Source: Bacillota bacterium
Lineage (GTDB): Bacteria > Bacillota > Clostridia > Christensenellales > Aristaeellaceae
Direction: 5' to 3'
Assembly (NCBI GenBank): GCA_023392515.1
Contig: JAEVYX010000121.1
Span: 1-21,184, forward strand
Length of the DNA: 21,184 nt
Shown here in pieces: positions 14,623-21,184 of the stretch. Under the pieces are notes generated by a model. That model ran no database searches. It was not told the DNA's origin and saw only the letters and a program-made list of their open reading frames with translations. Position numbers and translations under genes: made by a program. How positions within the stretch are numbered: position 1 is the first letter of the stretch; each line of letters opens with the position of its first letter.

Positions 14623-15663
14623 TCACTTTTCCGTGTGTATTGTATCCGTAGCAGGAGTCGCTGTGGACGCTCGTACAATCAATTCCGGCAGCGTGGTATA
14701 CGCCTGCACCTGCAAATTGGGCTTGCGGATTTTATCCAGTATCCACTGCCCAGCTTGTTTGCCCATGTCAAACACATTGATGTCAACCACCGTTAACATA
14801 GGCTCGGTAATTGTGGAAAAGGGGAAGCTGTCAAAAGTCATTACAGCCATCTGCCCCGGTACCGCAATATTCTTTTCCTGCAGGGCCTGCATACAGCCCA
14901 GAGCTATATAGTTGTTGGCGCAAATAATGGCCTGGGGTGGATTTACTCCTTTGAGCAGCAGCTTTGTCATGCGCTGCCCATCCGAAAAAGTCGAATCTCC
15001 CTGTTTCACATGATTGGGGGGAAAGGGAATATGGATTTCCTCCAAAGCGGTGCGCACGCCCCGAAGCCTGTTCCAGGAAATCATATCATCAGGCTTGCCC
15101 CCGATAAAGGCGATGCTGCGATAGCCCTGATCGATCAAATGGCGGGCGGCAATTTCCCCCGAAAGATAATTGTTCGTGTCAATCCAGCATAACTGGCTTT
15201 CAAAGTTCGGCTGACCGATCAAAATATGGGGCATACCGCATTTTGTCACCAGGGCAGCCAGCTTTTTGGTTACAACAGAGGCATGTAGAATGATTCCGTC
15301 CGCGCTTTTTCGGGCCACTGCCTGTTCTACAAAACTGCAGGCTTCCTTTTCCGAAACTCCTTTCAAGCACAGGCTATACCCCTTTTGATCCAGCGCCCAC
15401 TGAGCCCCCAGCATGATCTCAAACACATGGGGGTTGACAAAGGCAATGTCCCGCTCCGGCTTCATCAGGAAAAATACCGTATGGGTGGCCTGCCTGGCAA
15501 AGCTTTGTGCCCGGACGTTGGGCTGGTATTGCAGTTCCTTCACCACCCGCCGGACACGAAGGCTGGTAGCCTGGGAGATCGTGGAGGAACCACTGAGCAC
15601 CTTGGAGACCGTCGCAGTAGAGGTCCCGGCAGCCTTGGCCACATCCTTGATGGTTACCGCCAT
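14623..15663 (-). CDS. LacI-family transcriptional regulator
   Basis: DNA-binding sugar-responsive regulator, 346 residues. The N-terminal helix-turn-helix TIKDVAKAAGTSTATVSKVL (4-23) and hinge helix region (about 45-58) are followed by a periplasmic-binding-protein-like sensor domain with PERDIAF, DGIILHASVV, QGYRSIAFIGG and AVMTFDSFPFSTITEPML. The ATG follows AAGGAGG with 7 nt spacing and overlaps the end of the GH13 gene by 10 nt, so it is last in the maltodextrin operon and probably coupled to it. By context it likely represses or activates this operon in response to maltodextrins or a phosphorylated sugar. Its operator would sit upstream of the operon, outside this window. Confidence 0.93.
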   Translation of the reverse strand: MAVTIKDVAKAAGTSTATVSKVLSGSSTISQATSLRVRRVVKELQYQPNVRAQSFARQATHTVFFLMKPERDIAFVNPHVFEIMLGAQWALDQKGYSLCLKGVSEKEACSFVEQAVARKSADGIILHASVVTKKLAALVTKCGMPHILIGQPNFESQLCWIDTNNYLSGEIAARHLIDQGYRSIAFIGGKPDDMISWNRLRGVRTALEEIHIPFPPNHVKQGDSTFSDGQRMTKLLLKGVNPPQAIICANNYIALGCMQALQEKNIAVPGQMAVMTFDSFPFSTITEPMLTVVDINVFDMGKQAGQWILDKIRKPNLQVQAYTTLPELIVRASTATPATDTIHTEK

Positions 15664-17399
15664 GCCACCGCCTCCTTATCCCCTGCCCCTTTTATCATCA
15701 CAAATCCGTATTCCGCAAGGCATCCATCCCGGTATCCTTCCTGCCACAGTACCTGTTCGCTGTTCTTGATCGCATAGGCCGCCCGCCGGTGTTGGTTGTT
15801 CAGTGCGATTGTGATTGACTCTTCGGGCAAACTCCGCTTATACACATACAAGCCGCTGCCCTTGTCCGCCATAACAGTCTCAAAAGCCCCCCGACGCAAG
15901 GCAAGCTCCTGATGGCGCAGGCGAATGGCCTGCCTGTAAAAGTCCCTCAACGCACTGGGCTTGTCACTCCAATCCATGGCCTGACGGTATTCCGCTTCCT
16001 TCACCCCGGAAAGCCCCTTTTCGTCCCCATAGAAAACGGAGGGCATGCCTGGAAATGTCATCTGAAAGAGAACAGCAAGCCGGTAAGCTTTCTCGTCCTC
16101 GCATAGAGATAGAAAGCGGCTCACATCGTGGCTGTCCAACAGATTCAACTGGCTGTACAGCATGGGCAGGCAGTAGCGCATGCGCATATGGGTAACCCGA
16201 AAATCAAAAGCGGCGGCGTCCAGCGTTCCCTTTCTAAAAAATCCGGCGCAGTGCTTTCGAAAATCGTAGTTCATGGTGGAATCAAATTGACTTCCGTCCA
16301 GCCAATGCTGAGCACTTTCCCAAATCTCCCCAATGAGCAGGCTGTCAGGCTTGGCCGCCCGGGCTGCGCTTTTAAAGGCCCGCCAGAATCCGACATTTAC
16401 CTCATCGGCCACATCCAGCCGCCATCCGTCCATGTTGTATTCCATAAGCCAGTGTTGGCATACATTGCAAAAATACCTGATGACTTCAGGGTTTTCCGTG
16501 TTCAATTTGGGCATATGCCGCTCGTACCCAAAGCACGCGTAGGAAGGAATCTCTTCCCATACGGCGGGAACCTTCACCGGAAAGGTTATTTCATAAAACC
16601 AATCCTTGTAAGGGGATGCCTCCCCGTTTTTCACTACATCCTCGAAAGCAAAAAAGTGCCATCCCGCATGGTTGAATACCCCGTCAATAATAACCCGGAT
16701 ACCTTTTTCATGGTATTCCTTTACCAAGGCGCGGAATTCCGCATCCGTCCCCAAACAGGGATCTACATGAAAATAATCCAGCGTGTCATACTTGTGGTAT
16801 TCCCCCGCCGCAAAGATGGGGTTCATATAGATGCAGTTGATGCCAAGATCGCAGAGATAATCCACGTTCGCCCGAATACCATGAAGTGTGCCGCCCAGCT
16901 TGCCTTTACAGGGGAATCCGTTAAACTCCGTTTTGACGGCCTGCCCGGAAAGGAACCGGTGTCCCGAGGCAAAGCTGTCGGGAAAAATATGATAGACTAC
17001 GGCATCCTTGGCCCATTCGGGAACATGAATGCGGTCTGCCCGATGGTTAAAGGGAAGCTGATAATATTCCGAGCGGTCCTCTGGCAGCGCCTGTGACGGA
17101 AAATCGGCGTGGTAATAGCACTGCTCCTTCCCGTCATCCAGATAAAAGGAGTAGCATACCCTCACATAAGGGCACTGGAAAAGCACTTCATAATAATCGA
17201 ACCATTCATCTCGGGCCGCCCGCCTCATGGGTACAGGCGTCATAGGCACCGGGTTTTGCCTGCTGGCCCGATCTCCATAAAAAAGAGTGCAGGAAACCAA
17301 ATCATCCCTTCCGGCCCGCAGGCGGATGAAAATATGCTCTTCGTCTACCCCATACGCATCCTGTGACATGGGGGTATGACAGACGGCTGCTAAATTCAT
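15654..17399 (-). CDS. GH13 neopullulanase/cyclomaltodextrinase-type amylase
   Basis: Hydrolyses alpha-1,4 (and possibly alpha-1,6) bonds in maltodextrins or cyclodextrins; no signal peptide, so cytoplasmic. 581 residues from the ATG at 17399, which has GGGAG 8 nt upstream. An N-terminal CBM34-like domain (about 1-110: EEHIFIRLRAGRDD, FYGD) is followed by a GH13 barrel starting at WAKDAVVYHIFPDSF. The conserved regions are complete: DGVFNH (Asp239), GWRLDVADE (nucleophile Asp329), GEIWE (acid/base Glu358), LLDSHD (His424, Asp425), and KYDTLDYFHVDP as region V. This layout fits subfamily 20 (neopullulanase, cyclomaltodextrinase, maltogenic amylase). It lies 27 nt after the permease gene and overlaps the regulator gene by 10 nt, so it degrades what the transporter brings in. 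Confidence 0.94.
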   Translation of the reverse strand: MNLAAVCHTPMSQDAYGVDEEHIFIRLRAGRDDLVSCTLFYGDRASRQNPVPMTPVPMRRAARDEWFDYYEVLFQCPYVRVCYSFYLDDGKEQCYYHADFPSQALPEDRSEYYQLPFNHRADRIHVPEWAKDAVVYHIFPDSFASGHRFLSGQAVKTEFNGFPCKGKLGGTLHGIRANVDYLCDLGINCIYMNPIFAAGEYHKYDTLDYFHVDPCLGTDAEFRALVKEYHEKGIRVIIDGVFNHAGWHFFAFEDVVKNGEASPYKDWFYEITFPVKVPAVWEEIPSYACFGYERHMPKLNTENPEVIRYFCNVCQHWLMEYNMDGWRLDVADEVNVGFWRAFKSAARAAKPDSLLIGEIWESAQHWLDGSQFDSTMNYDFRKHCAGFFRKGTLDAAAFDFRVTHMRMRYCLPMLYSQLNLLDSHDVSRFLSLCEDEKAYRLAVLFQMTFPGMPSVFYGDEKGLSGVKEAEYRQAMDWSDKPSALRDFYRQAIRLRHQELALRRGAFETVMADKGSGLYVYKRSLPEESITIALNNQHRRAAYAIKNSEQVLWQEGYRDGCLAEYGFVMIKGAGDKEAVAWR

Positions 17400-17426
17400 A
17401 TGCGTTTCTCCCAAATCAAAATGGGT

Positions 17427-18287
17427 TTATCCCTTCACGCCGCCTACCGTAAGGCCGGCGTTCATATGCCGCTGCACCAGGAAGAAGATGATTAGAATCG
17501 GCATGGAAATCACAAGGGATGCCGCCGCAAACACAGGCCAGCTTCCGCTCATTTCCGTAGCTTGAAGGGAATAGAGGCCCGCTGCAAGGGTATATTCCTG
17601 CCCGCCCGTCATGAATGTAATGGCAAAAATGTACTCATTCCATACATAAATCAATATCATGACGGCTGTTACGACAATAGAAGGTTTCGCCAAGGGCAGC
17701 ACGATTTTGGTAACAACCTGTGCCGCAGCGCAGCCGTCCATTTTGGCCGCTTCCTCAATTTCCACTGGAATGGTGTCAAAATAGCCCTTCATATTCCAAA
17801 GGCCAAAAACGGCCATGGTCCCTGTATAGATGATAATCAGCCCCAGCTTGCTGTTGATAAGCCCCAAAGGGCTGAGAAGCTTATATAGGGCAAACATGGA
17901 CAAGATCGACGGGAAGGAATATAACATAAGCAAAATCTGCAAAATGGCTCTGCGCCCCGGAAACCGGCGCCGGGAAAAGGCATAGGCCGCCGGAATGGCA
18001 GCGCTCAAGGACAGGCACACGGTGCTCAGTGCCAGAATGGTGCTGTTGGCAAACCACAAGAGGACAGGCTCACGGGTAAAAACCGCCTCATAATTGCGCA
18101 GCGTTAAAGCCTTGGGCAGGAAAGAAAAGTCGGAACCCAGGAGGCTGTTCTGGGCGTTTAGGGAAACGGAAAAAGCGTACAAAATCGGAATCATGGATAT
18201 CAAGCAAAGGCATATAAACAAAAGGTTCAGCGCTGTCAGCCCGAAAAAGCTTCGCATGCCCCGGAGTGTCAATCTCTTTTTCATCAT
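17427..18287 (-). CDS. Maltodextrin ABC transporter permease (MalG-like)
   Basis: Inner-membrane channel subunit of a CUT1-type sugar importer, 286 residues. Six helices are apparent, the first at about 14-35. The coupling EAA loop reads EEAAKMDGCAAAQVVTKIVL then PLAKPSI (about residues 188-214). The C-terminus RHMNAGLTVGGVKG matches the MalG-type ending. Two adjacent ATGs at 18287 and 18284 follow AAGGAGG; the first overlaps the upstream permease stop by 4 nt (ATGA) and the second has the better 7-nt spacing. Substrate is inferred from the amylase and starch-binding genes of the same operon. Confidence 0.93.
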   Translation of the reverse strand: MMKKRLTLRGMRSFFGLTALNLLFICLCLISMIPILYAFSVSLNAQNSLLGSDFSFLPKALTLRNYEAVFTREPVLLWFANSTILALSTVCLSLSAAIPAAYAFSRRRFPGRRAILQILLMLYSFPSILSMFALYKLLSPLGLINSKLGLIIIYTGTMAVFGLWNMKGYFDTIPVEIEEAAKMDGCAAAQVVTKIVLPLAKPSIVVTAVMILIYVWNEYIFAITFMTGGQEYTLAAGLYSLQATEMSGSWPVFAAASLVISMPILIIFFLVQRHMNAGLTVGGVKG

Positions 18288-19180
18288 GCATCCTCCTTGA
18301 CCCGAAACCGGGCCGCCATGGAAAACAGGATCAGCATGACAAAAATGAGAATGGAAATGGCGGAACTATACCCATAGTTGTTGGTGATAAAGGCATTTTC
18401 GTAGGCATAGGTCAGTATTGTGTGGATATTTGCGCCGGTTTTCCCGCCCGCCTGCTGGGTAAGCAGATAGATCACGTCAAACTGCTTGAAGGTGGTAAAC
18501 ACCGTGATAACCACCGCCGGGCCTATGATCGGGCGAATGGCAGGAAGCGTAATATAGGCGGTTCTTTGCGTCCAATTCGCCCCGTCCAATATGGCGCTTT
18601 CATAAAAGCTCTTGTCGATGCTCTTCAGCGCACTGTCCATGATCATAATCATAAAGGGCAGCGCCAGCCAAAGGTTGACCGCGAGGCAGCTTATAAACGC
18701 CACAAGGTCGCTGCTGAGCCAGCGGACAGGCTCCAAGCCCCACTTCACCAGCCATTGGTTCAAAAGGCCGAACTGGGAGTTGAACATGCCGGTTTTCCAT
18801 AGCAAAATGGATACATACCCCGGCATGGCCCAAGGAAACATCAAAATGGTCTTATATAACGCCTTGAGCCGCAATTTAGGGATATTGAGCAAGCTTGCCA
18901 GCACAAAGGCAATCACCAATTGAAGCACCATATTAATGGCCGTCCATAGGATGGTTAACCCAATCGCCGAAAGGAATCCCGAATCAAAAACGAACAGCGC
19001 CCTTTGATAATTGGCAAACCCGATCAAGGAAAAATCAAACCAGTGGTAGACATTCATATTGGTAAGGGATATATACCCAGTATACAAAATGGGGAATACC
19101 ACAATGAGCAGGATCAACATTAGGGAAGGGCCCGACACCAAATAGGATGTAAGAATCCCCCGCCGTTTGCTTGCTTGCAT
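18284..19180 (-). CDS. Maltodextrin ABC transporter permease (MalF-like)
   Basis: Partner channel subunit, 298 residues. Helix 1 lies at about 15-38 (LMLILLIVVFPILYTGYISL), followed by an extracellular loop with the conserved FIGFANYQRAL-like sequence (LIGFANYQRAL) and five more helices. The EAA loop reads YESAILDGANWTQRTAYITL then PAIRPII (about residues 200-226). The ATG at 19180 has AAAGGAG 8 nt upstream; a TTG at 19222 would overlap the binding-protein gene and is not favoured. The length is that of Gram-positive MalF-like proteins, lacking the large periplasmic loop of the enterobacterial MalF. Confidence 0.93.
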   Translation of the reverse strand: MQASKRRGILTSYLVSGPSLMLILLIVVFPILYTGYISLTNMNVYHWFDFSLIGFANYQRALFVFDSGFLSAIGLTILWTAINMVLQLVIAFVLASLLNIPKLRLKALYKTILMFPWAMPGYVSILLWKTGMFNSQFGLLNQWLVKWGLEPVRWLSSDLVAFISCLAVNLWLALPFMIMIMDSALKSIDKSFYESAILDGANWTQRTAYITLPAIRPIIGPAVVITVFTTFKQFDVIYLLTQQAGGKTGANIHTILTYAYENAFITNNYGYSSAISILIFVMLILFSMAARFRVKEDA

Positions 19181-19205
19181 CGCTTCCGCTCCTTTCCGGC
19201 GCCGG

Positions 19206-20417
19206 TCAGCGCATGGCCGCAATGAGTTCCAAAGCCTTTTTCTGGGCCGCTTCGGCGCTTGACTGAATCTCTTTGCCGCTCATATTGATATCGGCGAGAA
19301 GGTTTCCTGCCACAGTCCACATCACGTCCATTTCAGGCGCATTGGGCATAGGTACAGCATTTTGCGCCGTTTCCCGCATAGCAGTCACCATATCATCACC
19401 GGCAATTGCAGGATCGTCGTAACACAGGTCATTGGCAGGGGCGCAGCCGCTGGCCTTGGCAAGCGCAATGCCGATTTCCGGCTTGGCAAGCACGTTAAGC
19501 ACCTTGACAATCGCGTCTTTTTTACTTTGGGCCGCCACTTTCAGTACATGCACCCCCTGCACACCGGAATAAGGTGCAAGGGGAAGGCCGGTCTCATCCA
19601 CCAGGGGCATGGGTGCAATGCCAAGATCCATCCCCGCCTCCCTGACAGTGGGCACAAGCCAAGGGCCACCAATGGTTGAATGGGCTTTCCCTTCCTTCAG
19701 CAGCGTATTCACGGTGGCGTATTCGCTTTCCCCCGGCATAAGCTTTACAAATTTCAAATGATATTCAAGGGCTTGAACCGTCTGTGGCTGATTCAAACCC
19801 GGCTGGGCCGCATCATCCAAAAGATAGCCGCCAAAGGCATGAATCCAGCCCGCGCTATAGTATGCAGTGCTGTGCTGCTCAACAAAGCCGTAGTGGCCCC
19901 CTTTAGTCTTTTTTTCCATATAGGCGTAAAGCTCCTCCGTAGTTTTGGGAACCTCCGCATCCTTCATATAGCGCCGGTTGTACATGAACAGCAGGGTTTC
20001 AAAATACAGGGGCAGTTGATACATGGTTCCCTTGTAGGAGGCTGCTTTCACGGTCATAGGCAAAAGGGAACCCAGCTGTTCCTTTGACAAAAAGTCCGTA
20101 ATCGGAGCCAGAATGCCCATCTCCGCGTAGACGCCGATTTTGTCATGGGCGAAAAAGTACATATCCGGCGCGGCCTTGGGATCGTTGCCTACCATTTTCA
20201 GTGCTTCCGTCAGACCGCTTTTCTTTTCCAGAACCACCCGAATATCAGGAGCCAGCTGTTCCAATTCCTTCAGCAGTGCGGCGGCCACCTGTTCCTCCTT
20301 GTCATGCCAGATGGTGATGGTGGCCGGCCCCGCCTTTTCCGCCGGCTGCTGTCCGCAAGAAGTCAGCAGCACAACAAATATGCATACCGCCATCAGAAAC
20401 ACAAATTTTCGTTTCAT
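19206..20417 (-). CDS. Maltodextrin-binding lipoprotein (MalE/CymE-like)
   Basis: Extracytoplasmic receptor of the sugar importer, 403 residues. It has a lipoprotein signal peptide with lipobox LTSC and lipid-accepting Cys21, then an Ala/Glu-rich linker. The family 1 solute-binding domain starts at ITIWHDKEEQVAAALLKEL. Recognisable family stretches are FFAHDKIGVYAEMGILAPI, YQLPLYFETLLFMYNRRYM, AHSTIGGPWLVP and the late YSGVQGVHVLK segment. The ATG at 20417 follows GGGAGG with 8 nt spacing; a reading frame extending to 20492 crosses a terminator hairpin and is rejected. It is first of the transporter genes, 25 nt before the MalF-like gene. Ligands are probably malto-oligosaccharides from the starch-degrading protein encoded upstream. 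Confidence 0.94.
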   Translation of the reverse strand: MKRKFVFLMAVCIFVVLLTSCGQQPAEKAGPATITIWHDKEEQVAAALLKELEQLAPDIRVVLEKKSGLTEALKMVGNDPKAAPDMYFFAHDKIGVYAEMGILAPITDFLSKEQLGSLLPMTVKAASYKGTMYQLPLYFETLLFMYNRRYMKDAEVPKTTEELYAYMEKKTKGGHYGFVEQHSTAYYSAGWIHAFGGYLLDDAAQPGLNQPQTVQALEYHLKFVKLMPGESEYATVNTLLKEGKAHSTIGGPWLVPTVREAGMDLGIAPMPLVDETGLPLAPYSGVQGVHVLKVAAQSKKDAIVKVLNVLAKPEIGIALAKASGCAPANDLCYDDPAIAGDDMVTAMRETAQNAVPMPNAPEMDVMWTVAGNLLADINMSGKEIQSSAEAAQKKALELIAAMR

Positions 20418-20451
20418 AGGCAAACCCTCCCCTGTCGGATTGGCTGTAAGG

Positions 20452-20489
20452 AAAAAGGCAGGCAGGCGCAGAAACTGCCCCCACCTGCC
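20452..20489 (-). terminator. Intrinsic terminator upstream of the binding-protein gene
   Basis: On the minus strand arms 20489-20480 and 20466-20457 (GGCAGGTGGG/CCTGCCTGCC) pair over 10 bp with two G-U pairs. They enclose an inner GCAG-TTT-CTGC stem, and TTTTT follows at once (20456-20452). This is the form of a complete Rho-independent terminator. It lies 25 nt after the stop of the starch-binding protein gene and 35 nt before the binding-protein start, with no clear promoter between. It probably allows partial readthrough. Confidence 0.75.
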
Positions 20490-20513
20490 CACAGCAATAC
20501 ATTTCAGGCACGC

Positions 20514-21184
20514 TTATTGTGCAGGCGCTTCATACAAAAGCTCAAAGGTTTCGCTGCCGGATACCGTCAGCCACAAATCCTTTCCCGCTTCTACGGAGAT
20601 ATCTTTTGTCTGCACCTTGCCGCCGTTTCCGTTAACGATAACGGAGTTGATCCAGCCGGGAACGGTAAGCTTCAGCCAGCCGTTCTCCCCTTCTTCCAAT
20701 GCCTGCCCAGGCCAGGCCTTAAAGGCATTGGTGCCGTCGGGAGCCGACCATGCCCACAGGCACGGACCTTCCCAGTCTGTCGGAGCCTTCACCCATACGG
20801 TGACATCCGCTGCCTTGGGGGCATCGGGGTTTTCATACAGGTAATCGTAAGCGGCGTCAGCCCCCACGGTGATCCACAAATCGGCAGGATCAATTTCAAT
20901 GTCGGCAGTCTGTACGCTGCCGGCCTTGCCATTGATAATGATGGAGTTTACCCAGATGGGGGCCTTTGCGGTATACCAGCCGTCAGCCCCAGCCTTCATG
21001 GCTTTGCCCGGCCAGGCTTCAAAGGCGTTTTTGCCATCAGGTGCAGACCATGCCCATAGGCAAGGATTTTCCCAATCTGCCGGGACCTTTGCGGAAATCG
21101 TGAACTTCTCCACATAGGCAGGGGCTTCACCTGTGGTTTTCGCGTCGTAGGATATTTCCACGGCAGCAGGATCGGTCACAGTAA
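20514..21184 (-). CDS. C-terminal end of a secreted protein with tandem CBM26-like starch-binding repeats
   Basis: Only the last 223 codons are in the window; the frame stays open to the edge, so the start and any catalytic domain lie outside. The visible part is two repeats of about 100 residues plus the tail of a third. Each repeat holds a strand with DWxxPCLWAWSAPDG, then AWPG, a GW(Y/L) segment, an INSVIVNG-type strand, a QT(A/K)DI stretch and DLW(I/L)TV. This pattern, with aromatic residues and AWPG, resembles starch-binding module family CBM26. Such repeats usually sit at the C-terminus of extracellular alpha-amylases or pullulanases and hold the enzyme on granular starch. Position upstream of a maltodextrin importer supports a secreted amylolytic enzyme, but the catalytic part is not seen. 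Confidence 0.8.
   Translation of the reverse strand, partial: TVTDPAAVEISYDAKTTGEAPAYVEKFTISAKVPADWENPCLWAWSAPDGKNAFEAWPGKAMKAGADGWYTAKAPIWVNSIIINGKAGSVQTADIEIDPADLWITVGADAAYDYLYENPDAPKAADVTVWVKAPTDWEGPCLWAWSAPDGTNAFKAWPGQALEEGENGWLKLTVPGWINSVIVNGNGGKVQTKDISVEAGKDLWLTVSGSETFELLYEAPAQ
20521..21120 (-). repeat. Two coding tandem repeats with a 300-bp period
   Basis: The segments 20521-20820 and 20821-21120 align with an exact 300-bp offset without gaps at the best-conserved part. In the line 20701-20760 against 21001-21060, 46 of 60 bases match by hand count. Differences lie largely at third codon positions, so this is an old duplication kept under protein-level selection. The sequence from 21120 to the window edge resembles the end of another copy, offset 312 bp. 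Confidence 0.8.

Noticed and set aside
20145..21059. Long + strand open frame opposite the binding-protein and starch-binding repeat genes
   Set aside because: Its repeated segments simply mirror the tandem repeats of the minus-strand gene, and it crosses the start of a clear lipoprotein gene.
1..21184. CRISPR arrays, tRNA or rRNA genes, insertion sequences, phage or toxin-antitoxin modules
   Set aside because: No short regularly spaced repeats, cloverleaf sequences, transposase motifs or paired small toxin-antitoxin genes were seen on either strand by reading; no covariance search could be run.

Overview
The window reads as chromosomal DNA of a Gram-positive-type bacterium, most likely an anaerobic, carbohydrate-fermenting Firmicute of the Clostridia. 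The reasons are strong AGGAGG-type ribosome binding sites, TTGACA/TATAAT-like promoters, a lipobox-bearing solute-binding protein, an intrinsic terminator with a T-run, and gene families common in gut or sediment Clostridia. No marker gene allows a closer placement, and no insertion sequence, phage gene, CRISPR array, tRNA or rRNA was seen.

Region 1 (1-4440, + strand): the 3' part of a GH38 alpha-mannosidase, cut by the window start, then a major-facilitator transporter with its own promoter. After it comes a free-standing cassette: a near-consensus promoter, a well-conserved TPP (thiamine pyrophosphate) riboswitch aptamer and a strong intrinsic terminator. No + strand gene follows for almost 8 kb. 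This orphan riboswitch, which points into the antisense strand of a kinase gene, is the most unusual thing in the window.

Region 2 (4459-12024, - strand): a small P-loop kinase-like protein, a YdeI/OmpD-associated-type small protein, a cytoplasmic cyclophilin, and a complete oligopeptide/dipeptide ABC importer. The importer is transcribed from a promoter near 12.0 kb in the order permease B, permease C, ATPase D, ATPase F, solute-binding protein. The binding protein has a signal peptide but no lipobox cysteine.

Region 3 (12303-14502, + strand): a two-gene NatA/NatB-like ABC exporter (ATPase plus ABC-2 permease).

Region 4 (14565-21184, - strand): a starch/maltodextrin utilisation operon. In transcription order it holds the 3' end of a secreted protein with tandem CBM26-like starch-binding repeats (running off the window), a maltodextrin-binding lipoprotein, two MalF/MalG-type permeases, an intracellular GH13 neopullulanase/cyclomaltodextrinase-type enzyme and a LacI-family regulator. 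The likely scheme is extracellular starch hydrolysis, oligosaccharide capture and import, cytoplasmic hydrolysis, and local control by the LacI protein. No MalK/MsmX-type ATPase is present, so the importer probably borrows one encoded elsewhere. Most neighbouring genes overlap or lie within about 30 nt. An exception is a strong terminator-like hairpin just upstream of the binding-protein gene, which probably sets the ratio of enzyme to transporter transcripts.
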